From NCBI GenBank assembly GCA_028386065.3, contig JAKUCV010002273.1, positions 50,652 to 114,651 of the forward strand: 64,000 nt of DNA, in the 5' to 3' direction. Source of the DNA: Turnera subulata. Taxonomy: Eukaryota > Streptophyta > Magnoliopsida > Malpighiales > Passifloraceae. The stretch's first letter is position 1; the number at the start of each line of letters is the position of its first letter. A program made the position numbers and the translations under genes. Below, piece after piece: positions 34,001-46,100 of the stretch. Under the pieces are notes generated by a model. That model was not told the DNA's origin. It worked only from the letters and a program-made list of their open reading frames with translations, and made no database searches.

Positions 34001-34500
34001 CAAAGCCACACCACCAGGACAACAACCCGGTCATCAACAAGCACACCATCCCCACGGCCACACACAGGTGTCCGGTATTCCACCACACCGCGGCATCCAC
34101 AAGCCGACCATCACCATTCTCACATCCACGGGGATGGCGATTGATGGGGAAGAGAGACGGCGGCGTGTTTGCAGAGGAGAGGGAGAGATCAGATGGCGAC
34201 TAAACCGAGATGAGTTTGGCTTTAGAGCGTGCTTTGCCGAATAGGGAGGCAGCTTCCCGATTCGTGGTCCGTAAGTGACGAGCACTGCACTGGCGGTGGC
34301 AAGCTCTGCCTCTCCTTTTCAGTGAGGCCGTGCCCGGCTCGGCCGAAAGTGGCGGTCGCGAGCAGAGGCTAGGCTGCGGCTCGTCGTGGTGGTGAAGGGA
34401 GGAGAAGGTATGGAAGGAGGCAGAAAAGGGAGAGAGCGATGCAGGTGGTGGAGGTGAGGCGTGAGGAAAAGGTATAAGAAAAAAGGATAACGTTTTATGC
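31085..34500 (-). repeat. LTR-like sequence in reverse orientation, related to 34,931-37,980
   Basis: Begins TGAAACACCCCGACC, the reverse complement (with changes) of the GGGTCGGGGCGCTTCA end at 37,980. Further blocks match in order and inverted: 'gaggggtgagacc' (31,370) against 'actcacccctcgc' (37,590), and short tandem units at 31,780-31,860 against 37,210-37,345. The far end (about 34,000-34,500) is C/G-rich like 35,470-35,830, but the terminal motif is not found. Genic-looking frames in the GC-rich part are not called. Confidence 0.5.
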
Positions 34501-34764
34501 CCTGCAAATCACCAATAATTATTGTAGGCGCCACCAATCAATAAATTAATTTTTGCTTAAATAGAATTTTGAAATTAGAAAATGTAATAAAAAAATTAAT
34601 TGAGGTTTATTTTTTTGTAAAAAAAGAGAAAAAAATTTTATATCCTACAAAAACCTGAAAAATAAAAATAAATTCTTTAACTTTTTAAAAAAATTAAAAA
34701 AATAAACAACAAATCTTTTATTTTTTTCATTTTCAGAAGAATCATTTCTTATTTTATCAATTGG

Positions 34765-34930
34765 TGGGACCCACAAAAATTCTACATGACAAAAGCCACC
34801 TGGCATTAGTTGACGTCCGTTAGGCTAGATTGATTGAAGGACAGAATGACACCAGTTGATATAGTATAGGTATAGAATGGGCCAGAAAAAGTACAGGTAC
34901 ATGAAAGAACGGAACGAAATAGTACAAGAT
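34765..34930 (-). repeat. MITE-like arm (right)
   Basis: Inverted copy of 30,892-31,084. It ends just where the solo LTR begins. A 'aattaatttttgcttaa' stretch at 34,545 also repeats the inner part of the left arm directly. Confidence 0.5.
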
Positions 34931-37900
34931 TGTAACAGCCCGGGTAATTTTTACGTTTTTACCGACACCGTAAAATTTATTTTACAGTCATTTACCATTA
35001 AAATTAATCTTGGGTAGTTAATTTATGGTAACTCGTGCATCAGATTCCGAAACCGAGCCTTGTCCCACGCTCGGGATTTTTCTACGGATTTTTCGGACTA
35101 AGTTGGCATTTTTCAGGTCCAGGGATCTTCAGAAAAATCGGGATTAACCCCGAGTTATCGGACCAGAAATAAGGTCAAGGGGGTACATTAGTTATTTTCT
35201 GGTCCGGACGGGACATGACCCACAAGCTGCACAGCACGAGGCAGCCGCCACCCACTGTGAAGCTTGTGAGTGGACTGTGCCACCCGTGCTTCGCCAGTTG
35301 TTGCCCGTGAACTTTTTCTTTATCTTCCTTTCTTGCACCCTCTCATCATTTTCACTCTGCCTACAACCACCCCATTCCCTGCAATTTCCGTAACCTTTCC
35401 CCTGCAACCAAACCAACTATAGGATTATATAAAAAAAAAAACAACAACAACACATACACCACCCAGGAAACGCCGCTGTTTCCCTCCCCTTCCCCCTTCT
35501 TCTTTCTTTTTTTTCTTTCCTCCTGCCGCTGCCGTCAACCCGCCACCACCGTCAGCACCTCACGCATCTCCACCACCATCCTCCCTCGCTCGCCCCGCCG
35601 CGCAGTAGGGACGAGACCGAAGCCTCGCCGCCCTCCTTCTCCCTTCCTCCGGTCTTCCTCATTGCAGATCCGTGAGCAGAGCCAGCAGACCCGCTCCTTT
35701 CCGCCCGTCGTCAGCCGCAGCAGGAAGCGCCGCCAGCCGCCTCCACCTCTTCCGTGTCGCCTCCCTCGTGGCCGACGCCTCGCCATCCGCCGCTCGCGCA
35801 CTGCCGTTCGTCGCCGCCCGAAGAAATCGAGGTGAGCCATCCACCATCCCGTGGATGTGTGCTCGACCCATCTCACACGCCGGGCCGTGGCTCTAGGTCG
35901 GGTCGACCCGGACGTGCGCCTGGGCTGTGTTGCTGATGGGCTGAGGACTAGCGGGCCGGGTTGTTGGGCTTGCGCCTGGGCTCCTGTGTGGGCCTGGGTG
36001 TGGCCCTGTGTAGTAGATGGGCTTGGACTAATGGCCCAGTCCGAATTTAAAAAAAAAGAAAAGGAAAATATAATTTTGGGAATAATAACCTGGAAATAAA
36101 AATAAATTGTGAAAATAATGTTTTGGGGAAAAATTGGAGAAATAATATTCTGAAAAATAAAAATAGATATAATTTTGGGAACAATTTGTATTCTGGAGAA
36201 AAATATAAATGAGATAAACAATAGTAGAGAAATTAAATAGAGGAGGTCTTCTATCGTCTTTCTCAAGTAATACGTATCTAAGTTTGAGCTTAATCTCCTA
36301 GGGGCCGCAGAACTTGACCTTGGATCTGAAATACAATGTGAAAAGTAATAGGAAGAAAGCGAGTGGCTTGTTTGCTTTCCTGTTTCTGGGAGCAGGGCAG
36401 GCCGAAGAATCGTTAACAGGCTACATCCTCAAGAACGCTTATCCGGAGATAATCATGGAAAAATAATAATAATAATAGTAATTAATAATTTTGGAAAGTA
36501 CATACTTGTAGAAATAAATATGGAAAGGGTATTAACAAAGTAGGTATTGTACTAGAATAGTATTCGGTACAGGTATAAGTGTAGTATTATTTTAGACACT
36601 GGAAATAAATGGCGAATGATGATGATAATGGAGAAATAACCCGGGGAAGTAACCGAGACGAGTTCGTATTTAATTTCCGGTATACAGTAGTAGCATGACA
36701 TTGCATATCACTTATGTGTGCATATAGGAGTTGATAACGAGCAGATACCTGAGGAACCGGACTTGGAGTCTGTGGGGCATTTCCAAACTTGATAATCGGC
36801 TAAGGTGAGGATGGATAACCTTGGATATGTGCCTGTAATACTGTGTTTGATTTTGTTGTTTGATTGAACTATTGAATCAATTATTGGCTGATATATGATT
36901 GCTATGGAAATTGTTGATGATTATTGTTACTATTTATCTGCTGTGGATTTTGCCATGATGTTGCTGGAATGTGCTGTTGGTTTGTGATATTGTGAGTAAC
37001 CATTGAGTTGTTAATTGTGAGTATTTAGTGATATGAAATTGTTGGCTGGTTGAGCTTGAGAAATAATATGTGATAAGTTGAATAATGATGATAGAGTAAT
37101 GGAATTGGAATTGAATTTGAGATGATGATATAATTGTCACCTGAAAGTAGTGGTACGACTAGATGGTTAGAGACTAGCTCTGTTGTGTCATGGCCGAATG
37201 GTTGGTTGATTGGGATGTTGATCCCGGATTTGTGATATTGGGATGTTGATCCCGGATTTGTGATATTGGGATGTTGATCCCGGATTTGTTGATATTGGGA
37301 TGTTGATCCCGGATTGTTGGTATTGGGATGTTGATCCCGGATTGTGGTTGGGCCTGGCATCCAGAATTAGTTAATAACCAGGTACGACCCTAGCTTGTCC
37401 AGTGACGGGGCCCGAGGGATAAAATTGGTAATAAAAATGATTAAGCATTCTTTTGGTCTTGGCATAGTTGTTATGGTAGTTTTCTTGTGTTGTGATTGTT
37501 TGTGCTTACTGTTGAGATTGTTGTGTTTACTTCGAAAGTATTACAGTTGATTATATATCTCTGTTTATCCTTCGTCGGTGAGCACTTCAGACTCACCCCT
37601 CGCCTGCGGGGTTTCATCCCGTAGGTTTGATTGCTTTGTAGTTCAGGTACGACGTACGATGGCTGCTGCTTTCTTCTCCACCTGACTCCGGATCCATACC
37701 TCCGCTGCATCTGCATTTAAGCCTTCCGCTGCTGTGTCGTATATGTTGCTATATTGCTGCTATCCCTTATTGCTTGGGTGTTGTCTACTGAGTTATGTTG
37801 CTGTTAATACGAGTGGATTGAATAATGGTCCCCGAGTATGGGAGACAACTGTAACATGGTGTGCTGTTGTATTTAGATTTTATGTGTAGTATCTTACTGC

Positions 37901-37980
37901 GATGTACTGCCTGATCTGTTAATCAGAATAGTTTCGGCACGTGTTTACTGTGTATGGTAAATACGGGTCGGGGCGCTTCA
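34931..37980 (+). mobile_element. Solo LTR, about 3 kb, TGTAAC...TTCA
   Basis: Starts TGTAACAGCCCGGG and ends GGGTCGGGGCGCTTCA, the terminal pattern of Del/Tekay-type LTRs. Flanking 5-mers AAGAT (34,926-34,930) and AAGAA (37,981-37,985) look like a target duplication with one change. No internal region or second LTR is present, so it is read as a solo LTR left by recombination. A C-rich gene-like patch at 35,460-35,830 is low complexity. Confidence 0.65.
37208..37345 (+). repeat. Tandem repeat, about 27 bp, five copies
   Basis: Unit 'gggatgttgatcccggattt' plus 'gtgatatt' spacer, with a small inverted repeat GGGAT...ATCCC in each unit. It lies inside the solo LTR. Confidence 0.85.
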
Positions 37981-38165
37981 AAGAATGTTGGGGAGGGGGC
38001 AATAATTTGTCACGTGGCGTTAGTAAACAGTCAAATTGGCGAGAGATGGACGGAAGGATACAATTAAACAAAATTTATTTACTATAGGTATATAATCGAA
38101 CCTATTGAAATAGTACAGGTATAGGATGAACAAAAAGAAAGGTATAGGTACATAAAAGAACCTAA
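37981..38165 (-). repeat. Third MITE-like arm
   Basis: Shares 'aatagtacaggtatagg' and 'taggtacataaaagaac' words with 34,860-34,915 and, inverted, with 30,892-30,950. It is probably a second, more decayed MITE end or a duplicated arm. Confidence 0.4.
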
Positions 38166-39800
38166 CAAAATAGTTCACGAATGTGGGGGGCCATAATCTG
38201 ATTTTTAATCAATAAAAATTTTAATTTGTTTATTGAATTTCTAGGATAAAAAAGGGTCATTAGCTATGATCCCATCTCCATCAATTACTATTGACTTATA
38301 ACCAATTTTATCTTCTACAAATTTCTTCACACGTGAAATATTCATGTATAATAAGAATATTTTTAAGAAAAATGATTATAATTATTATTATATTAAACTA
38401 ACAAAGCAAGGTAAAATGTAAAAAATCATGGATTAAGTCTACTTTTAATGTTTAAATGACCCAACATATATGGATGTTTGTAAAAGAATATAGTGATTGC
38501 TCAAAAGATTAGGTGAGAGGAAAAGACATTAATTGTACACATGACTAAATATGGTTAAATTACAGATTTAGCTTAGAAGGTGATTAGTCCAAGTTTAGGC
38601 CAAAAAGAGTTACTACGGAAAGAGAGAACAAAGAGTTAGTAAGGTTTTTTTTTTTTTCATGAAAGTAAGAAGATTTCCACCGTAACACTCTCTAAAAACT
38701 TTTTAATAATTCCCTCCAGTGGTAGTTTTCTCAGGAAATGAAAAGTTGATGAGAGATATTAATGGGTATTTAATGCTTGCGCATGAAATGCAAGCTAAAA
38801 GATATCAAGGGTTATTTTATAATTCAATCTGTTTGAATATGAAAATAAAATTTATCCTCAATAGACCCATACATCCAAATACTATTAAACTATTTGTAGA
38901 CATCATCAAGGGTAATATTACCCAGGAATCTGTCCAGGATATCATAGCAATGCCCTTTTTCAAATTTACCCAAACAAATCTCTTCTCGTAAACCTATTGA
39001 TGGCATGTCTGACTCTCCTTTCAATTCTCCTCGGCAATAGACAACAACCTGCAATACCAAAGCATCGGACACCTCTCTTGCTCCCCTAACCCACCCAAAT
39101 GACAATCCCGTTGACTTTCATAAAGAGGGTCACATTTCCCTTACCCTAATTTTTCCCATCAATAGTATCCAAAAACCTTTTCAGAAAAAATATAAAGCAT
39201 CCTCTCCCTTCCCTTATTCCCTATCCAAAAAAGCACTCCAACAACCCAAAAGAAAAGCCGAAAAGACAAAGCATCATGAGACCTCTTCAATTCCAAATTC
39301 TCATAAGGATCACTTCTCCATGTTAGAGTCATCATCAAGTCATAATAACACACAACTCCATCCACAAAATGACCAATTTGATGAAAATGAACTTGATGAT
39401 GATATGTGATGTGTCGGAGAAATTCTAGGTTTTACCAACGGCTATTCAAAACATCTTCTTAGAGAAGCTCTTGACTTGAAGAATTTGTTGCGGTATGCAT
39501 CTCAGCTGGCTACGGTATAGATACATGGTTTTGCATTGAGTATTAATTGGTTGTGGTTAAATAATTCAAATGCTTCCACTCTGTAGTTGATGACTGTCCC
39601 GTGCTCGAGTGACGATTGTATAATGTAGTGCCACTTTGGCTAATATACTATTGTGTTTGATGTTTCGTGCCACGTGTCAACATTGTTTCACTATAATTAT
39701 TGAAGTTGAGTTGTTGCAATAACATAAAAATTTTAATGTGTATTTTTACCAATTTAAAATAAAGTTTTTAATTTAAAAGTATGAGAAGTTAGTATATTAT
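38166..39800. other. Gene-poor stretch with one weak ORF
   Basis: A/T-rich sequence. The plus frame 38,719-38,991 (about 90 codons, VVFSGNEKLMRDINGYLMLA) has no recognised motif and no splice or promoter context. It could be a retroelement relic. Nothing else is seen. Confidence 0.3.
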
Positions 39801-41404
39801 TGTGAGGACCCGACCCATGATTAATTGGGCCTCCTCACCTATCCTTTACACCTCCTTTTTAACCATCACCCAATATCTTTAGAGTCACCACCCAAATTTT
39901 ATTATAGGACAAAATTTGGAAAAAACCGTTGTTGAATCCCAATGACTCCGTTTAAAGAAACCAATTAGCGAACCAAAGATATTGCGCTAGGGCATTCGTC
40001 ACGGATGGGAAGGTGTTAGGCACCCATCTGTGTTGGGGTGAAACTTTGCGCAATTGAGGAATAATTGTTTGCTTTGTGAAAGTGTGTGTTGTGTGGAAAC
40101 AAATAACAAAATTTAATTGAAATAAAAAAGGAAAATAAAAATAATTGGGCTTCAGTTTCTACCATCAAAAACCACCTACGTACCCCGGCGACCAGGTTCA
40201 AACCCCAAGTAGTTCTTGATATGGTATCACAACAACAATTACATCATCAATAACATCAATAAATAACCAACAAGCAGTAGACAAAAATGGGATTTAGGAT
40301 TACCTCTTGTAGCCCTCCTCTAGCTCCTTGGTTTGGGTTATGTTTTTCACACACTTTCTTCTCACTCCTTAGCCCAATCTTTGATCTCCTCGTGGTCTAC
40401 CTTTGATGCTCTTTGGTTGATGCTATCCATGAAATTTCTCCAGAGTTTCTTCCTAAGAATGTTTCTGGACTTGGAGAGGTAGAATTTCTCCAAGCACTAT
40501 AGCTTATGGAGGTGTATGTGAAAGAGAGATTGTGTGTCCCTTGGATGTGAATTGGAGGTCTTATTTATAGAGTTTTGGGAAGTGCAGGGGTCGTGCACCT
40601 CTTAATGGTCAAGATTCCGGCGGAAATCTAGGCCAAAATTGTGTAGGATCAAATTAGAAACAAAATTGAGGAAAAAATCTGCATTCTGGGGGCCCATGAA
40701 CGCCATGCCAGGTGGTCATATTTTGGATGGCAGCCAGGCCTGGCGATCAGCCCGAGATGATCGCCTGGCTCCCCTGGGTTTCACTTGTTCTTTCCAATTT
40801 TGGTCCCCATTCCCCCTAGTTCCACCCTGATTTGTTCTAACAGTATAATTAACCCCCTAATCAACTCAGAAAATCCTTTTTTCTTGATTAGTACTTCTCC
40901 TAATCATCCCATAACTGATTGATACACATCAAACCCCCATTTTATGCCAGAATCACACCAAAAACACATTTACCTTTTAAAGGGTGATTTGATTCTGATT
41001 TTCCACGAAAATCAGAGTCAAGATTAGTCTACAAGTAATGTGTTTGTGGGCTAACCAACTATGGAGAATCCATTAACTTGGGCCTCTAAATTCATTCTTA
41101 ACCCAAAAATAAATCATCTCAATATAATTGGGTTAAAAATAAATAAGAAATCCCAAGTAATGAAATAAAACATATTTTAGTATATTAGACCTTAGTATAT
41201 ACTTTTATCCTAAGATTAAATCATCTCATTAATCCTAAGATTCAAACACATAAAGGTTCAAATTACCAAAATACATAAACTCTACTAAAATAAATTTCAA
41301 TCATGCCTTAACCCAAGACCAAATCTTCTCATCAATTTCAAGGTTCAAGCACGTCCAAAATCCAATTTAGAAGAATATTCGTGGGTCAAATTTGGGTGTT
41401 CACA
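39801..41404 (-). repeat. Element C 3' LTR
   Basis: TGTGAGGACCCGACC to GGGTGTTCACA, with perfect terminal inversion TGTGA/TCACA. It is homologous to the LTRs of A and B over its length and contains the CGCCA/TGGCG cluster at 40,690-40,770. Confidence 0.85.
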
Positions 41405-41479
41405 GATGCCTCTCGTTGATGAGTCATTAGAACCTAAGGACGAAACAGCGCAAGAAAGGAATAACCAAATTTGAATGAT

Positions 41480-42770
41480 TGATGTAAATGGTGTGTGTCA
41501 AAGGTTGGAGCGTCCCATGCTCCACCTCGGGAATCATCTCATCCCGAAGGCTTGTGAGGGACTGACCCTTGATTTTTTGATTGTGAGGACTAAGTCCTCG
41601 GTTTGTGGGTTGCGAAGATCGGGTCTTCGGCTTGTGGGAATCATCTCATCCCAAGTTGTAGTTTTCGGAAATCATCTCATCTCGGGTTTTCCAGAACCGG
41701 GTCCTCGGCTTTGGTTTTGCGAGAACCGGGTCCTCGGCTTGTAGTTTTTGAGGACCGGGTCCTCGGCTTGTGGGAATCATCTCATCCCAGGTTTTTTGGT
41801 TTTTTCAGGAATCATCTCATCCCAAGGTTTGCGAAAACCGGGTATTCGGCTTTGGTTTTGCGAGAACCAGGTCCTCGGCTTTGGGTCTATGAGAAACGGG
41901 TCCTCGCTTGTGTTTTGGGGGACTGGGTCCTTGGTTTTGGTTTTGCGAGAACCGGGTCCTCAGCTTTGTGTTTGCGGGGGCTGAGTCCTCGGCTTTGGGT
42001 TGGCTTTCTCATGATTTCGCTCATCTCAAGGTTTGCGAGAACTGGGTCCTCTGCTTTGGGTCTGCAAGGGTTGGATCCTTGGCTTAGTATTTGCAAGGAT
42101 GGGGTCCTCAACTTATGGTTTGCAAGAACCGGGCCCTTGGCTTATGGTTCGCTCCTCTCGAGGTTTGCTCACATCTAGGTTTGTTCATCCCAAGGTTTAC
42201 GAGAACTGGGTCCTTGGCTTTGGGCTCGCTCATCTCTGGGTTTGCTCACATCTAGGTTTGTTCATCTCAAGGTCTGCAAGAACCGGATCCCGACTTTGGG
42301 TAGGTTTTTTCAAGGTCTGCGAGAACTAGGTTCTCGGCTTTAGGTCTGGGAGAACCGGGTCTTCAGCTTATGTTTGCGAGGACTGGGTCCTCGGCTTTAG
42401 GTTTGCAGGGACCAGGTCCTCGGCTTACAGGTTTGCAAGAACTGGATTTACTCCTCTCAAGGTTCACTCATATCTGGGTTTGCTCATTTTAAGGTTTGCG
42501 AGAAATGGGTCCTCGACTTTGGGTTTGCGAGGACCAGGTCCTTAGCTTCAGGTCTTGCGAGGACCAGATCCTCGGCTTACGGGTCTTTCGAGGACGGGGT
42601 CCTTGGCTTGGGGTTTGCGAGGACTGGATCCTCGGCTTACGGGTCTTTCGAGGACGGGGTCCTTGGCTTGGGGTTTGCGAGGACTGGATCCTCGGCTTGG
42701 CCTTTGGGTTTATCTCAACTCAAGATTGCAAGGACTGGGTCCCCGGCTTTTCACTCTCAACATCTATCAA
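41480..42770. repeat. Hairpin arrays of element C
   Basis: First a few ATCATCTCA hairpins, e.g. TCGGGA/TCCCGA near 41,527-41,550. Then about 25 units of the CGG/TGG type: GAGGAC-TAA-GTCCTC (41,585-41,599), CGAAGA-TCGGG-TCTTCG (41,613-41,629), GAGGAC-CGG-GTCCTC (41,750-41,764), CGAGAAC-TAG-GTTCTCG (42,320-42,336) and CGAGGAC-TGG-GTCCTCG (42,377-42,393). Near 42,570-42,700 a unit of about 66 bp is duplicated in tandem. Long overlapping frames here are a side effect of the repeats. Confidence 0.85.
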
Positions 42771-42969
42771 GGAACGTTATGGATGTCGCTCCATGGCCTG
42801 GTTGTCTCATCTCTAGGTATCTCATGTTTTCTCATCATCTAACTGCTTCGAGAAAAATGTTGCTTCGCGGCTGGGTTGTTTATGCCTCATGTTTCTCATG
42901 CTTTCGGTTTCCCTAGTGGGTTTGAAAGAAGTGGGATGTATCGTGCCCCTTGCCTAAATGCGGGCACAT

Positions 42970-43144
42970 CATGCCCCTGGTTCGATTTTCTCGAGGTGGG
43001 GCATGATGTCCTCAGCATCATCTAATCACAATTTCAAAGATAGGGACTAGCATGCCCCTGGTTCGATTTTCTCGAGGTGGGGCATGATGTCCTCAGCATC
43101 ATCTAATCACAATTTCAAAGATAGGGACTAGCATGCCCCTGGTT
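42970..43144. repeat. 81-bp tandem duplication with an 8-bp-stem hairpin
   Basis: Two identical units, 42,970-43,050 and 43,051-43,131, then the first bases of a third. Each contains CATGCCCC and GGGGCATG 20 bases apart (42,970-42,977 with 42,998-43,005), with a further TTCGA/TCGAG pairing inside. Confidence 0.9.
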
Positions 43145-46100
43145 ATCTTGGGTGTCTCAGCCCGTGGTCAATTAAGTGATCTACCTCCTTTCTTAGTCTT
43201 AGTCAAATAAATGGGCCCGTCGTGCCCCTAGGGAAATCGATGAATCAAAACGGGGTAACGTGCCCCTTGTGTGTTCTTATAAAAAGCATTAGGGCCCGTC
43301 GTGCCCTTATGAATATCACTCATCTTTAACTTTGGGGCACGTCATGTCATTGCACATAGATTCCAAATCAATAAATCAAATAATCATATCGGGATATTTC
43401 ATGCACATATCAAAAATCACTCTCACGACATGGGCATGTCATACCCTTGGTGTGCGCATCTATTTTCGAATCAAAATCAGCAAAAAAATTCGGGAAAGAC
43501 ATGCCCCTAGAAAAATCGACTTATCGACATTGAAATCAACTTCAACAAAACAAGCATTGAGGCAAGGTGTGCCTTTTCAAGAAATCATCAAAATGATATG
43601 CCCCTAGTGTGTAAATCAACTTGACAACTCGACACATCGAAAGCTGAATGCAACCGGGGTGTGACAAGTCCAAAAAAATACCAATGATGAATCAAAAAGA
43701 GCGGGGGGCATGACATACCCCTAGTGTATAAAATCGACTCGACTATCTTTGAAATCAACAATCAATTTGAAGTGTGATGCACACATCATGTAACATCGTC
43801 TTGACAAATCGAAAATCGGGGTATGACGTGCCCGTCATTTTATAAACAATGTAATCTAAAGATTCAGGCATGCCTTTCCCCTCCAGCCATCAACCCTAGG
43901 AAATGTAAGTCTATATCAAGTGATAATTTCTGATGTTGAACTTTTACCCTCAACCAAGTCTACCGTATCAAGAAATCCATGTTCTACATGTAAGTGATGC
44001 ATGAGCATGTCTACAATGTGTTTATCTTTTCAATGCATGAGGGTGCCCCTAGCTTCTATATGTTTGCTTTTAGATGCAAGTGCTTATGACATGTTTTCCT
44101 CTTTTCCTCTTCTCTCTCCTCCTTTTCAATTTGACCTCTCTTTCTCTCGTCTCCTCTCTCCTCGCCTCTCTCCTTTTCTCCATCTCTCGCTCTCCCTCCT
44201 CTCTTTTCTTCTCTTTCTCCTTCCCTTTCTCTCCTCTTCTTCTTTTTCTCTCCTTTTCTCTTTTCTCCTTGAATGCAAGTACTTCCTAATTCTACATGAA
44301 GTGTTTGCTTCTTGAATGCAAGTGCTCTCTACTTTTACATGGTGCGTTTGGATGTAAATGCCCTTAATATGATGTATGAGCATTGAAAATCATTCGAGCC
44401 GAGGTGAAAGTTGAAAAAAAAGAGCGAGTTATCCCATCTAAAACTCCAAAGCTTCAAAGAAAAAAATTTCTAATGACTATGAACCCATTCACCTCAAATT
44501 CTAACTAAGACCCCAAGGGTGAGTACTTCTTGTCAAAAAGGTTTTGATGGATGCATTGTTCAATCAAGGCAAAGTGGATGGATGAATGGTTATCCCTTCG
44601 AAAAATAGATGGAGGCAATGTGCCTAGATGATTTTATAGTTCTTTTGTTGATGGTGACATGGCCCACCAAGTGGTCTGTCTTTGAGGGATAATCTTTGCT
44701 TTGAGAATTGACGGAGCAATATGATCTAACATATGGATGTCTCTTTGTTGTCATTGGCTAGTATCCCACTTTCGCTTTGGCCTTAACTTTTGCCTAGGCT
44801 GCCCTCTCGGGTTTTCAACCTAGCAGGCTTGTCCTAACTTTTTCCTAGGCCGCCCTTTCGGGTTTTCGACCTAGCGGGCTCTTTTTTTTTTTCCTTTTTT
44901 TTTTTTCGTAGGAGTAGCAACCATAGACACGAAATACTGAGACCAAGAAGTTTGGGCAAGATCAAGACTACTCGGGCTGGGTATATTCGGATGACTAAGG
45001 GAGAGGTGGACTATCGACTTCAATGAGGGGTTAGTGGGGAACCCAAGATTCATTTGGTCAGAGTGTGCTCGAGAGACTATTGGAGAAGTGTGACAATTGA
45101 TGACCGAATTCACAGTGAATCTTCATGAGAGAGGCAGACTCGATTGACAACTATAATTTCATGAAATACAAGTTGACAAGAGAGGCCTTATGACCACAAA
45201 AGAGGCCCGAATACAATCAACAGCGTGGCATGCCTATCTAGCAATGACTCCAATCTTTCCATTGAATCAATTTGGGAACCAAATAGACCAGGCCCATTGC
45301 CGAATTGCCTGCGTATCTGTGGATGTGGCTTCTGGTTTGAAGTGTTTGTCATGACGGTGTTTTGTAGAAGGCTCAAGACGACGGATGTTTTGGTAAAATG
45401 GTAAGCTGAAGGTAGCAGGAGAACACTTGTCTTCTTCATTTATGGCTTCTTCCTTTATTTTCGGTTTGAGGGAAAGGGTGATGAGTCAACATTTAAGCGT
45501 TAAGGGTCACCTCCTTTTTCAGCCCTTTTCCCTTTTGGTTTTCTCCTTTTATTTTTTTCTCTTCGAAGGGAGTGACAGTTTTGAACATGTGTATTTGGTA
45601 GAACTCTTTTGATACGGCAACATGTGGTCTTTGAAATTCTTGAGCATTCTTAGGTAATTAATCCTTGAAGCTTGACCATCTTGTCATCATCTCCTCTACT
45701 TGCGTTTGGTGCGCCCTTGCTTGCATCACCTTTGGAAACTAGATTTACTTTACGGAAGTGACTTTTCTAGACAAGTATTCATGGCAGGTGTGATGGGGCC
45801 AACATGGAGGTCGGGTTGGATATGTGTATAACGATCGGGTATGTGTTGGAAGGTTGGTGTTAACAGGTGTTTGGGAAGTGGGTTAAGGTGAGTGTTTGGG
45901 ATTACATCCACAGAATCAGGTCTTCGTAGTTCTTTTTATAGTCCCCTAGATTGATCCAATGGAATGTCATGAAGTAGTGCACACTTTGACACGCACACAG
46001 AAGATAAGGAAATCAAAGTTTTATTCCTTATGTGAGAAATCAAAGAACAAACAATGACATTGTTGATTGTTGGGCATAGAATTTAACTATTGCCCCTTTT

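Noticed and set aside
35535..36266. 243-codon minus-strand ORF
   Set aside because: Low-complexity Arg/Gly-rich translation of the C-rich part of a solo LTR; no motif.
36934..37716. Minus-strand ORFs rich in Gln/Ser and 'DQHPN' repeats
   Set aside because: Translation of the 27-bp tandem repeat in the solo LTR.
44126..44383. Arg/Glu/Lys-rich minus-strand ORF
   Set aside because: Reverse translation of a pyrimidine tract.
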